This document shows, one piece after another, positions 35,339 to 44,525 of a stretch of 47,992 nucleotides of DNA; position 1 is the stretch's first letter; each line of letters opens with the position of its first letter. The stretch is from Bacteroidota bacterium. Lineage in GTDB: Bacteria; Bacteroidota; Bacteroidia; 2-12-FULL-35-15. The translations under genes were made by a program, and so were the position numbers. The notes under the pieces are model-generated. The model was not told the DNA's origin and did no database searches. It was given only the letters and a program-made list of their open reading frames with translations. The stretch lies in contig JAHEXZ010000035.1 in assembly GCA_023251835.1 (NCBI GenBank), positions 1 through 47,992 of the forward strand, given 5' to 3'.

Positions 35339-35863
35339 ATGACAGATGAAGAGATAGTTAAAGGATGTATCAATAAGAATCCCGTTGCACAAAAAAACTT
35401 ATACGATAAGTTTGCACGTAAAATGATGGGCGTTTGTTTAAGGTATTCTGAGAGTCTGGAAGAAGCCGAAGATGTTCTTCAAAACGGATTTATCACGGTG
35501 TTCGAAAACATAGCTACATTTAAAGGGCTTGGTTCTTTTGAAGGATGGGTTAGAAAAATTATGGTAAATACGGCCCTTACCAATATCAGAAAAAATAAAA
35601 AATTCAAACAAAATATTGCACTGGATAATGTAAGTTTTATGCTGCCTTCTACTAATCATGTATCAGAGAATTTTGCAGCCAATGAATTACTAAAACTGAT
35701 TAAAACATTACCACCCGGCTTTAGAACAGTTTTTAATTTATACGCAATAGAAGGATATTCTCATAAAGAAATCGGGGAAATGCTTAATATTTCAGAGGGC
35801 ACTTCAAAATCCCAATATTCACGAGCAAAAGCTCATTTGCAAAAAATGATTCCTAACAGATAA
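35339..35863 (+). CDS. ECF-type RNA polymerase sigma factor (sigma-70 family)
   Basis: A 174-aa sigma factor with regions 2 and 4 only. Region 2 spans about 20-90, with the D-V-L-Q-N-G-F-I-T-V-F block. Region 4 spans about 113-170, with L-P-P-G-F-R-T-V-F-N-L and the helix-turn-helix H-K-E-I-G-E-M-L-N-I-S-E-G-T-S-K-S. It would direct RNA polymerase to an envelope-related regulon. The next gene starts 12 bp after its stop and encodes a membrane protein with an anti-sigma-like layout, so the pair is probably one unit. No target promoters can be identified from this window. Confidence 0.94.
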   Translation: MTDEEIVKGCINKNPVAQKNLYDKFARKMMGVCLRYSESLEEAEDVLQNGFITVFENIATFKGLGSFEGWVRKIMVNTALTNIRKNKKFKQNIALDNVSFMLPSTNHVSENFAANELLKLIKTLPPGFRTVFNLYAIEGYSHKEIGEMLNISEGTSKSQYSRAKAHLQKMIPNR

Positions 35864-35875
35864 AAAATAGAGAAC

Positions 35876-36808
35876 ATGAAACAAAACGATGATATAGAAA
35901 ATGTATTCAAAAAATCATTTGAAAATTATGAACCGGAGGTAAGGCCAAAGGTATGGAAAAACATTCGTATTGGCCTCAAATGGGGAAGTTTAGCTTTTTT
36001 TATCAATGCTCTTATAAATAAAATCGGTACTACAGCCATTGTAATTGCTGTTTCATCTGTAGCAGCTATTATAGGCGTTATATCATTTATGAATTGGGAT
36101 ACCGATAAAAAACAAGAAACGGCTCTTGAAACTCCATCAACAACTATTTCTCAAACGTCCACCATTGCGGATAAAGAACATGTCAGTACAACCGAAAACA
36201 ATACAGCAGAAGGTCATGAATCGATATCAAATACGGAAATTAAGCCTGTTAAGGAAGCTGCAGAAAAAACGGAAGCCGGCAAAAATATCATTATAGATGA
36301 GAATGTTGCATCTATTGCTGCAAATCAGATTAGCGGAACAGCACCGCTGATTATTGATTTTTCCAACACAGGAAGTGGCAAAACAAATAAATGGATATTT
36401 AGCGATAATAAAAACACAATTGGTGTATCAAATCCTGTACATATTTTTGAAACCGCTGGCACTTATTCTGTCAGACTTAACTCAACTGATGCGTCAGGGA
36501 AAACGGATACAGACACAATTACAGTGGAAGTTACAGGAAACGCACCGGCAGCAATAGAGTTTTCTCCGGATGGAGATGGTGTTAATGACGCATTTAAGTT
36601 TGATATTCAGAAAATTGTTTCTATGAGCTCTAAAATTTTTGATAAAAACGGTGTTACAGTATATAAATCTGAAAGTGCCGGAGCCTGGGATGGAAAAGAT
36701 TTACAGGGTAGAGATGCGGCAGAAGGCACTTACTTTTATACAGTACATGCCGAAGGGGCTAATGGAAAAAAATACGATAAAAAAGGACTTATAAATCTTA
36801 AAAGATAA
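35876..36808 (+). CDS. Putative anti-sigma-like membrane protein with PKD and T9SS type B (CHU_C) domains
   Basis: A 310-aa protein. The first 45 residues are cytoplasmic-like, with an E-N-V-F-K-K-S-F-E-N-Y-E-P-E-V-R-P-x-V-W motif like that of membrane proteins paired with ECF sigma factors in Bacteroidota. One membrane segment lies at about 52-71. A Ser/Thr/Glu linker follows (75-140), then a PKD-like domain (145-220), then a CHU_C domain (225-310, F-S-P-D-G-D-G-V-N-D and A-W-D-G-K-D). Unlike the cargo proteins here it has no cleavable signal peptide, so the CHU_C domain is tethered in the periplasm. It may hold the sigma factor and sense the T9SS or the envelope. The domain calls are firm; the anti-sigma role is inference. 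Confidence 0.8.
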   Translation: MKQNDDIENVFKKSFENYEPEVRPKVWKNIRIGLKWGSLAFFINALINKIGTTAIVIAVSSVAAIIGVISFMNWDTDKKQETALETPSTTISQTSTIADKEHVSTTENNTAEGHESISNTEIKPVKEAAEKTEAGKNIIIDENVASIAANQISGTAPLIIDFSNTGSGKTNKWIFSDNKNTIGVSNPVHIFETAGTYSVRLNSTDASGKTDTDTITVEVTGNAPAAIEFSPDGDGVNDAFKFDIQKIVSMSSKIFDKNGVTVYKSESAGAWDGKDLQGRDAAEGTYFYTVHAEGANGKKYDKKGLINLKR

Positions 36809-36817
36809 AACTCAAAC

Positions 36818-36945
36818 AGGCTGTCTAGAAAGTCACAAATCAGGAATCGTCATTGCGAACGAAGTGAAGCAATCTCACAACAAACAGGAAGATTGGTTCG
36901 ACTAAAAAGTCTCGCAATGACGTTTTTAAGATTTTTAGACAGCCT
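36818..36945. mobile_element. 128-bp palindromic MITE-like element between convergent genes
   Basis: AGGCTGTCTA at 36818-36827 is matched by TAGACAGCCT at 36936-36945. Inside, CGTCATTGCGA (36848-36858) pairs with TCGCAATGACG (36912-36922), enclosing AAGCAATCTC. It starts 9 bp past the stop of the anti-sigma-like gene and ends 50 bp before the stop of the rluB-like gene, so as RNA it could end both transcripts. The outer ends resemble a common IS-type terminal repeat, from memory. Confidence 0.7.
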
Positions 36946-36995
36946 CTTGAAATGGCAAATAAAATTCGCGCTCAGTCGAGAGAGAAGGGCTGGGA

Positions 36996-38183
36996 TTACC
37001 CGGCACTCACCATCTTCAACATTCCAATTTCAGCGTCTGTTAAAAAACGCCAGCGGCCTCGTGGAAGATCCTTTTTTGTCAAAGGGCCAAACATCGCCCT
37101 GTCTAATTTACGTACATTATAACCAACATGCTCAAATATCCTGCGGACAATTCGGTTTTTGCCAGAATGCAATTCTATACCAACCTGTGTTTTATCGATA
37201 CCATCACTAACATACGTAATTTCATCCACTTTAATAGGCCCGTCTTCCAGCTCTATTCCGGCTGCTATTTTATCCAAATCTGCATGTTTTAAAGGTTTAT
37301 CAAGTGTAACATGATATATTTTTTTGACACCATAACGCGGATGGGTGAGTTTTTTAGTCAGCTCACCATCATTGGTAAACAAAAGAAGGCCTGTTGTAGC
37401 CCTATCTAAACGGCCAACCGGATACACCCTTTCACGGCAGGCACCGTGTATCAGCTCTAATACTGTTTTGCGCTCCTGCGGATCATCAGCTGTAGTAATA
37501 TAATCTTTGGGTTTATTTAAAATTAAATATACCAAACGCTCTTTTCTAAGCGTTTGCCCGCCATATCTAATGACATCTGTCGGTTTTACTTTATAACCCA
37601 TTTCAGTGATGGTTTTGCCGTTTACCTGAATCACTCCGGTAGCAATCAGCTCATCTGCTTCTCTGCGCGAACATATACCGGCATTGGCAATATATTTATT
37701 TAAACGAACAAGGCCTTCCGATCCTTTTTCTTTTTTATGGGTTGTGCGATAGTTTTCCTTAGGTTTAGCACTTTTTGTATTGTTTCCATATTCAAAATCG
37801 CTTTCATCCAAATCATACGGATTATGCAATTTCTTTTCAGAAAAGTTTTTTTTACCAATAGGTTTCTTTTTGTCTTTAGTAGTAAATGGCTTGTTCTCTC
37901 TGTCTTTTCTTTTTTCAAAGGGTAATTTTCCTGTTTTTCCCTTTTCAGAACCTGTTTTTCGGTCTTTGCCGGCACCAAAATCCGATGGTCGTGAATCATC
38001 ACGCAAACGTTCAAAAACAGGCTTCTGGCCGAATTTCTTGCGGAATTTAGGTTTTTCGGCTGCGGAGCTATCTTCTTGTGATGGGTTATGAATAAATTTT
38101 CTATCCGGATTAAAAACCTTTCTTTTGGAGAATTTTTTACTCTTGTTGTTTTTATTGCCATTATGGCTATCTTCTTTTGTCAT
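36996..38183 (-). CDS. rluB: Pseudouridine synthase, RluB/RsuA family, with long basic N-terminal extension
   Basis: A 395-aa protein. Residues 158-206 are an S4 RNA-binding domain (R-L-N-K-Y-I-A-N-A-G-I-C-S-R-R-E-A-D). Residues 215-390 are the pseudouridine synthase domain with the catalytic D260 in V-G-R-L-D-R-A-T-T-G-L. This set isomerises a uridine in 23S rRNA (RluB) or a related site. Residues 1-157 are a Lys/Arg/Ser-rich, probably disordered extension that resembles no domain; such extensions are usual in Bacteroidota members. The start is supported by the lack of a better internal Met before the S4 domain. RluB, RsuA and RluF cannot be told apart with certainty. Confidence 0.88.
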   Translation of the reverse strand: MTKEDSHNGNKNNKSKKFSKRKVFNPDRKFIHNPSQEDSSAAEKPKFRKKFGQKPVFERLRDDSRPSDFGAGKDRKTGSEKGKTGKLPFEKRKDRENKPFTTKDKKKPIGKKNFSEKKLHNPYDLDESDFEYGNNTKSAKPKENYRTTHKKEKGSEGLVRLNKYIANAGICSRREADELIATGVIQVNGKTITEMGYKVKPTDVIRYGGQTLRKERLVYLILNKPKDYITTADDPQERKTVLELIHGACRERVYPVGRLDRATTGLLLFTNDGELTKKLTHPRYGVKKIYHVTLDKPLKHADLDKIAAGIELEDGPIKVDEITYVSDGIDKTQVGIELHSGKNRIVRRIFEHVGYNVRKLDRAMFGPLTKKDLPRGRWRFLTDAEIGMLKMVSAG

Positions 38184-38299
38184 TTTGTTTTTTTTACAAA
38201 ACTACGAAAACAAGCGGACTTTTATGGGATAAATAGTAACGAGGGTGTATGGCTATTACAAATCAGTCCCTTTTTATTACCAAACAGTATTTTTAATCC

Positions 38300-38758
38300 A
38301 TGATTCATCTTGTTCTTTTAAAGATTGTATCTGCTCATTGTTTTATTAGACAATATCTTTTTATCTTTGTTTTGTTGAAAAATTATTTATCCATATCACT
38401 TCTAACCGTTTACCTGTTTTCGGCAACAGAGCTGCACCAGCTGATAAAGCTACCAGTATTGATAGAGCACTACATAGAACACAAAGAACAGAATAATAAC
38501 CTGTCGCTTTGGTTCTTTTTATATATGCATTATGCAGATACAAGCACAAAAGATGCTGATTATGATCAGGATATGAAACTGCCTTTCAAATCGCATAGCG
38601 AATGCTCCAGCTTATCTATTGCTGTTACAGTTCCTCCCCAATTCCCTGATTTAATCAAATCTTTCTTTTCAGAAAAAAAAGAATTCTCAGCATACAATGA
38701 AAACGTTGTAAGCTCCGCTTTTCTCTCTTTTGTGTGGCAGCCGCCCAAAACGTGTTAA
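38300..38758 (+). CDS. Small His/Asp-rich protein preceding a heavy-metal RND operon
   Basis: A 152-aa protein of unknown function. A hydrophobic N-terminal stretch (1-42) may be a signal or membrane segment. The core (44-100) is rich in potential metal ligands: E-L-H-Q-L, I-E-H-Y-I-E-H, M-H-Y-A-D, K-D-A-D-Y-D-Q-D-M, then L-P-F-K-S-H-S-E-C. I recall similar small proteins next to CzcA-type pumps in other Bacteroidota, unnamed. It lies 102 bp before the pump gene on the same strand. A metal-binding or sensing role fits the position and composition but is not shown. It looks like a real gene because its strand and position match the operon. Confidence 0.6.
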   Translation: MIHLVLLKIVSAHCFIRQYLFIFVLLKNYLSISLLTVYLFSATELHQLIKLPVLIEHYIEHKEQNNNLSLWFFLYMHYADTSTKDADYDQDMKLPFKSHSECSSLSIAVTVPPQFPDLIKSFFSEKKEFSAYNENVVSSAFLSFVWQPPKTC

Positions 38759-38860
38759 TCCTCACACCCACTTTAAGGACAAGGAAAATTTCTTCAGAGA
38801 GATTTAACCAGCCTGTTATTATTTTCTATCAATACAACGTATGATTTTTAGAGATAATTT

Positions 38861-41800
38861 ATGCTAAATAAAATTATTGCATTTTCAATAAAGAACAAGC
38901 TCATCATTGGAATGTTTACTATTGCTCTAATTTGTTACGGAGCTTATGAAACCACACGACTGCCTATTGATGCTGTTCCGGATATTACCAACAACCAGGT
39001 ACAGGTTATTACAGTAGCTCCTTCATTCGGTGCAAACGATATAGAACGGTTAGTTACATTTCCAATAGAACAAGCCAACAGTAATATAGACGGAATAGAA
39101 GAGATACGAAGTTTCTCCCGGTTTGGATTATCTGTAGTGACCATTGTTTTTGATGACCAAACGGATGTTTACTGGGCACGGCAACAGGTAACAGAACGAT
39201 TACAAAATATCCAATCACAAATACCGAAATATATTGGTACGCCTGAATTGGGTCCCATCACTACAGGACTTGGTGAAATATATCAATATGTGGTTCGACC
39301 CAAAAAAGGATATGAAAACAAATACAATGAAACAGAATTGCGTACCATACAGGATTGGGTTATACGCAGGCAACTGCTGGGTATAAAAGGTGTTGCCGAA
39401 GTAAGCAGCTTTGGAGGTAAGCTGAAACAGTATGAAGTTGGTGTTGACCCAAATAAGTTACAATCATTGAATGTTACTATTCATGATGTATTTACTGCAC
39501 TGGAAAATAATAATCAGAATACCGGAGGGGCATATATTGAAAAAGGGCCTGCCGTTGTATTCATTAGGAGCGAAGGGCTAATTGGCTGTAAAGAAGATAT
39601 CGAAAATATTGCTGTTAAATCAACAGAAAAAGGCATCCCTGTCTTTATACATAATGTAGCTCAGGTAAATATTGGCCATGCTACCCGTTATGGAGCAATG
39701 TGTTACAATGATGAAGGTGAAGTAGCAGGAGCCATTGTAATGATGTTGAAAGGGGCTAACAGCAGTGAAGTTATCAATAGAGTGAAAAAAAGAATTGACC
39801 TTATTCAAAAAACATTACCTGAAGGTGTTGTTATAGAACCCTTCCTTGATCGTACCAAAATGGTAAACAACGCTATCAAAACGGTTGAAACCAACCTAAT
39901 GGAAGGTGCCCTGATAGTAGTATTTATTTTGGTGCTGCTGCTTGGCAATTTCAGAGCAGGTCTGCTGGTAGCATCGGTTATTCCCCTGGCCATGCTTTTT
40001 GCAGTAATTATGATGAACCTGTTTGGGGTAAGTGGTAATCTGATGAGCCTGGGAGCGCTCGACTTTGGTTTGATTGTGGATGGAGCAGTAATTATTGTGG
40101 AAGCTGTTATGCACCAGCTAATGTATAACAAAGTCACTTTTGCTGCCGGCTATGTTTCGCAAGAACAAATGGACCAACAGGTGAATAGTGCAGCCGGAAA
40201 AATGATGAATAGTGCTGTATTCGGGCAGATTATAATTCTTATTGTATACCTCCCTATTTTCACGTTACAGGGAATAGAAGGTAAAATGTTTAAACCCATG
40301 GCTCAAACAGTTGCTTTTGCTCTGGCAGGTGCCTTTATTCTGTCACTCACATACATTCCGATGATGAGTTCGCTGATAATAAGTAAAAGAATAAAAAAAC
40401 AAAAGAATTTGTCGGACAGGCTTATGCACAGAGTGGAAAAAAGCTACCAACAACTTGCGTCAAAAGTAATACGAAAACCCAAAATGGTTTTATCCGCTGT
40501 TTTTATACTGTTTATTATTGCAATAGGGCTGCTTACTTTTTTGGGTGGGGAGTTTATTCCAGCACTGGAAGAAGGCGATTTTGCTGTAGAAACAAGGGTG
40601 TTGGCTGGAAGCAGCCTGAAAACATCTATTGATTTTAGTCAAAAAGCAGCCCACATACTTAAGTCACAGTTCCCAGAAGTAATAAAAGTTGTAACCAAAA
40701 TTGGAAGCGGTGAAGTGCCCACAGATCCTATGCCTATGGATGCAAGTGATATGATGATTATACTAAAAGATAAAAGCGAATGGAGCTCTGCCCAAACCGT
40801 TGAAGAGCTGGCAGCAAAAATGAGCAAAGCACTGGAGAACATTCCGGGTATAACCACAGGTTTTCAATATCCTGTTCAGATGCGATTCAATGAGCTGATG
40901 ACGGGTGCCAGACAGGATGTGGTTTGTAAATTATTTGGTGAAAATCTCGACAGTCTTGCTTTTTTTGCCGGAAAGCTGGGACTTATCATAAATACAGTTG
41001 AAGGAGCACAAGACCTGTACATTGAACCAATAACAGGTGTTCCGCAAGTGGTGATTACTTATAACCGTTCAATTGTTGCTCAGTATAATTTGAATATTGC
41101 TGATATAAATAAAACAATAAACACAGCTTTTGCCGGGCAAAGCGCAGGAATAGTAATGGAAGGAGAAAAGCGTTTTGACATAGTGGTTCGCCTGAACACA
41201 AAACAACGTCAAAGTCTGGAAGATATACAACACCTGTTGATTGCAACTCCACAAGGCAACCAGATTCAATTACACCAACTGGCTGAGGTACAAATGAAAG
41301 ATGGTCCCAACCAGATTCAGCGTGAAGATGCGAAACGAAGAATTGTTGTGGGCTTCAACACAAGAGGCAGAGATGTGGAAAGTATAGTAAAAGAAGTTCA
41401 GGATAAAGTAAATAAACAGTTAAAGCTCCCCACAGGTTATTATATAACGTATGGTGGAGCCTTTGAAAACCTTAGTGAGGCTATAAAACGCCTGATGATT
41501 GCTGTTCCTGTTTCATTAGTGCTTATTTTTATTTTGTTATATTTTGCTTTTCGCTCCGTAAAACAAGGTTTACTTATATATTCAGCCATACCATTGTCAG
41601 CTATTGGTGGAGTATTTTTTCTGGCATTAAGAGGAATGCCTTTCAGCATTAGTGCAGGAATAGGCTTTATTGCATTATTTGGTGTGGCCGTGTTAAATGG
41701 AATTGTATTGATTGCCGAATTCAATAACCTTAAAAAAGCCGGAATAAAAAATTTATACCGAATTGTTTTAACAGGAGCAAAAGTAAGATTACGTCCTATA

Positions 41801-43201
41801 TTAATGACTGCATTGGTTGCTTCTCTGGGTTTTTTGCCAATGGCTCTAAGCAATGGCGCTGGTGCAGAAGTACAACGGCCATTAGCAACCGTAGTAATTG
41901 GCGGGCTTATTGTTGCCACCTTTCTGACACTTTTTGTACTTCCTATCTTATACATCATTTTTGAAAACATGAGAAAACCTTCCTTTTCCGGGAAAACCGT
42001 ATTGGTTCTTTTTCTGATTTATTATACCACTCCATCCAAAGCCCAAAAAATTACATTGGAGGCCGCAATAGACAGCGCATTAACGAATAACATGAACCTG
42101 AAAAATGAACGATTAAAAACAGAATATCAGAAGAAGCTGATTGAAACATATGCTGCTATACCTCAAACAAACTTCATGGGTGAAGTTGGCCAGATAAACA
42201 GCATTTATACCGATACGAGATGGGGTGTATCACAATCATTAAATTTTCCTGCTGTATACTCAAATCAGAAAAAAATGTTGACAGAAGAATGGAAAGCAAA
42301 AATGCTGTCAACCATATTAAACGAAGCAGAAATCAGGAAAACAGTAATGCAACTGTTTTGCCACATTATTCTGCTGAAGGAGAAAGAGAAATTACTTTTG
42401 AAATCAGACAGCCTGTTTTCACAGTTTTTAGAAAAGGCTCGATTGCGCTTTGATAAGGGTGAAGCGAATATTATAGAGAAAACATCGGCAGAAGTCCAAC
42501 GGGGAATGATTTTGTTGCAATTGAGAAACCTGAAAGATGAAATTCAAGCAACGTTACTTCAGTTTCAGTTAATACTAAATACAGGAATCCTATATCAGCC
42601 AGTTGCAGATAAACCTATTCTCTCTACGCCATTGATAACAGATACAAGCAATTTGACCGCACATCCTATCATCAGGTGGTATGAACAGCAAAAAGCGATA
42701 ACCAGGTCTGACTTAAAATTAGAAAAATCCAGATTGCTGCCTGATATTAACCTGGGGTATTATAATATGAGCATGAAAGGTTCGGGTGCTGATAATGTTT
42801 TTTATACCGGAGCAACCCGATTCAACTCTTACCAATTGGGAATTGGAGTTCCATTAATTTTCGGTTCACAAAAAGCAAAAATAAATGCATCAAAAACAAA
42901 TGTATTAATTGCGGAACAGGAATATCAACAGCAGGTTCAACAAATCAATAACGAACTAAAAAAGATATTGCTGTTATATAAAAGCAGGCAGGAAACGGTA
43001 AACTATATTGAACAAAACCAATTGCCGGGCTCAAAAATTATTTCAGATGCCGGTTTACTCAAGTTTACAAAAGGTGAAATCAATTATCTTGAATGGGTAA
43101 TGATTAACAATCAGGCAATACAAATTCAAGGTAATTATATTGATGCATTAAGTTTATTAAATGAGTCGATTATCGAAATAATTTTTTTGACTACGAAATA
43201 A
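38861..43201 (+). CDS. czcA: Heavy-metal efflux RND transporter fused to a TolC-like outer-membrane factor (CzcA-CzcC fusion)
   Basis: A 1446-aa protein. Residues 1-1037 are a complete HME-RND pump with twelve membrane segments. D-F-G-L-I-V-D-G-A-V-I-I-V-E (401-414) carries D401, D407 and E414, the CzcA proton-relay residues, which suggests divalent cations (Zn, Co, Cd, Ni) rather than Cu/Ag. Residues 1045-1062 look like a signal peptide ending S-K-A-Q. Residues 1063-1446 are a TolC/CzcC-like outer-membrane factor with long helices and Q-S-L-N-F-P and G-I-G-V-P-L motifs. No stop or frameshift lies at the joint. The two parts belong in different membranes, so processing at the joint, or an unusually linked pump, is implied. 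The adaptor gene begins 10 bp later. I recall fusions of this kind from other Bacteroidota. Confidence 0.9.
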   Translation: MLNKIIAFSIKNKLIIGMFTIALICYGAYETTRLPIDAVPDITNNQVQVITVAPSFGANDIERLVTFPIEQANSNIDGIEEIRSFSRFGLSVVTIVFDDQTDVYWARQQVTERLQNIQSQIPKYIGTPELGPITTGLGEIYQYVVRPKKGYENKYNETELRTIQDWVIRRQLLGIKGVAEVSSFGGKLKQYEVGVDPNKLQSLNVTIHDVFTALENNNQNTGGAYIEKGPAVVFIRSEGLIGCKEDIENIAVKSTEKGIPVFIHNVAQVNIGHATRYGAMCYNDEGEVAGAIVMMLKGANSSEVINRVKKRIDLIQKTLPEGVVIEPFLDRTKMVNNAIKTVETNLMEGALIVVFILVLLLGNFRAGLLVASVIPLAMLFAVIMMNLFGVSGNLMSLGALDFGLIVDGAVIIVEAVMHQLMYNKVTFAAGYVSQEQMDQQVNSAAGKMMNSAVFGQIIILIVYLPIFTLQGIEGKMFKPMAQTVAFALAGAFILSLTYIPMMSSLIISKRIKKQKNLSDRLMHRVEKSYQQLASKVIRKPKMVLSAVFILFIIAIGLLTFLGGEFIPALEEGDFAVETRVLAGSSLKTSIDFSQKAAHILKSQFPEVIKVVTKIGSGEVPTDPMPMDASDMMIILKDKSEWSSAQTVEELAAKMSKALENIPGITTGFQYPVQMRFNELMTGARQDVVCKLFGENLDSLAFFAGKLGLIINTVEGAQDLYIEPITGVPQVVITYNRSIVAQYNLNIADINKTINTAFAGQSAGIVMEGEKRFDIVVRLNTKQRQSLEDIQHLLIATPQGNQIQLHQLAEVQMKDGPNQIQREDAKRRIVVGFNTRGRDVESIVKEVQDKVNKQLKLPTGYYITYGGAFENLSEAIKRLMIAVPVSLVLIFILLYFAFRSVKQGLLIYSAIPLSAIGGVFFLALRGMPFSISAGIGFIALFGVAVLNGIVLIAEFNNLKKAGIKNLYRIVLTGAKVRLRPILMTALVASLGFLPMALSNGAGAEVQRPLATVVIGGLIVATFLTLFVLPILYIIFENMRKPSFSGKTVLVLFLIYYTTPSKAQKITLEAAIDSALTNNMNLKNERLKTEYQKKLIETYAAIPQTNFMGEVGQINSIYTDTRWGVSQSLNFPAVYSNQKKMLTEEWKAKMLSTILNEAEIRKTVMQLFCHIILLKEKEKLLLKSDSLFSQFLEKARLRFDKGEANIIEKTSAEVQRGMILLQLRNLKDEIQATLLQFQLILNTGILYQPVADKPILSTPLITDTSNLTAHPIIRWYEQQKAITRSDLKLEKSRLLPDINLGYYNMSMKGSGADNVFYTGATRFNSYQLGIGVPLIFGSQKAKINASKTNVLIAEQEYQQQVQQINNELKKILLLYKSRQETVNYIEQNQLPGSKIISDAGLLKFTKGEINYLEWVMINNQAIQIQGNYIDALSLLNESIIEIIFLTTK

Positions 43202-43211
43202 TTAAAAAAAG

Positions 43212-44339
43212 ATGAAAAATATATTAATCCTTCTATTATTCTTTTTTATCGTTGGCTGCGGAACCAGAAATGAGCCGTTGTCTTCAACTATTGAAACTAT
43301 CAATGGAAATAGTATTACATTAACAGATGGACAGCTAAAATCATCCGACATAGTATTGGGCAACCTGGAACAAAAAAACATATCCAGACTTATAAAGGTG
43401 AGTGGAAAAATTGATGTCCCTCCTCAAAATTTAGTTTCTGTTAGTATTCCTTTAGGCGGATATCTAAAATCTACTAAACTACTACCAGGTATGCATTTGA
43501 GCAAAGGCGAAACAATTGCCACCCTGGAAGATCAACAATATATACAAATACAACAGGATTATCTTACAACAAAGTCAAAAGCTGAAATGGCTGAAGCAGA
43601 GTATCTGCGACAAAAGGAACTGAATGAAAGCAAAGCGAGCAGTGATAAAGTATTTCAGCAGGCAAAAACAGAATATACTTTCCTGAAAATTACTCTTAAT
43701 GCCCTTGCTGAAAAATTAAAACTCATCAATATTGACCCACAAAACTTAACAACCGATAATATTTCAAAAGATATAAATATTTATGCTCCATTTGATGGTT
43801 TTGTTTCAAAAGTGAATGTAAATATTGGCAAATATGTTACCCCCTCTGATGTTTTATTTGAACTGGTAAACCCCAAAGACATTCATTTAAATTTGCATGT
43901 CTTTGAAAAAGACCTTATCCAGCTATCGGTCGGACAAAAGCTAATGGCTTATACAAACAGTAATCCGGAGAATAAACACAAATGTGAAATTATTCTTATA
44001 AGTAAAGATATTGGCCCGGAAGGAACAGCAGAAGTACATTGCCATTTTGAAGACTATGATAAAAATCTGCTTCCGGGTATGTATATGAATGCAGATATAG
44101 AAATTAATAATAACAAAACATATGCTGTACCGGAAGAAGCGCTGGTATCATTTGAAGGGAAAAATTACCTGTTTATTATAACAGGAAAAAATCAGTTTAC
44201 TATGGCAGAAGCAGAGACGGGAGAAAAAGAAAACTACTGGATAGAAATCAGAAACAATACTATGTTTCAAAACAAACAAATTGTAATCCATAATGCTTAT
44301 ATTCTTTTGATGGGGATGAAAAATAAAGGAGAAGAGTAA
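43212..44339 (+). CDS. czcB: RND efflux periplasmic adaptor (membrane fusion protein, CzcB/CusB type), lipoprotein
   Basis: A 375-aa adaptor that joins the RND pump to the outer-membrane factor. The lipoprotein signal F-F-I-V-G-C gives C16 as the lipid anchor. A barrel-sandwich half (about 72-100, ...P-G-M-H-L-S-K-G-E-T-I-A-T-L-E-D), a coiled-coil hairpin (about 105-170, many K/E/A), the second sandwich half (185-215, Y-A-P-F-D-G-F-V-S-K-V-N-V-N-I-G) and beta-barrel domains follow. No Met-rich CusB head or CusF-like domain is present, in keeping with a divalent-metal pump. It starts 10 bp after the pump stop, so it belongs to the same operon. Confidence 0.92.
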   Translation: MKNILILLLFFFIVGCGTRNEPLSSTIETINGNSITLTDGQLKSSDIVLGNLEQKNISRLIKVSGKIDVPPQNLVSVSIPLGGYLKSTKLLPGMHLSKGETIATLEDQQYIQIQQDYLTTKSKAEMAEAEYLRQKELNESKASSDKVFQQAKTEYTFLKITLNALAEKLKLINIDPQNLTTDNISKDINIYAPFDGFVSKVNVNIGKYVTPSDVLFELVNPKDIHLNLHVFEKDLIQLSVGQKLMAYTNSNPENKHKCEIILISKDIGPEGTAEVHCHFEDYDKNLLPGMYMNADIEINNNKTYAVPEEALVSFEGKNYLFIITGKNQFTMAEAETGEKENYWIEIRNNTMFQNKQIVIHNAYILLMGMKNKGEE

Positions 44340-44525
44340 GCTAAAAGATTATCTGATATTTTCCTCCCATAATGAGGATTTTCTTTCCCGAAAAAGTTGT
44401 TCTCATTTATTTATCACCCATATAAAATATTATGCACTGCTAATGAGTTGTTTAAAAGATAAAAAATTTGTCGGAATATGGCATTAGTTTTTTATTGAGA
44501 GAAACCATCTGAATATAAATAAACA

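Noticed and set aside
37700-38161. A 153-codon frame overlapping the N-terminal extension of the RluB-like protein
   Set aside because: It is an out-of-frame reading of Lys-rich codons, with no motif and no separate start context.
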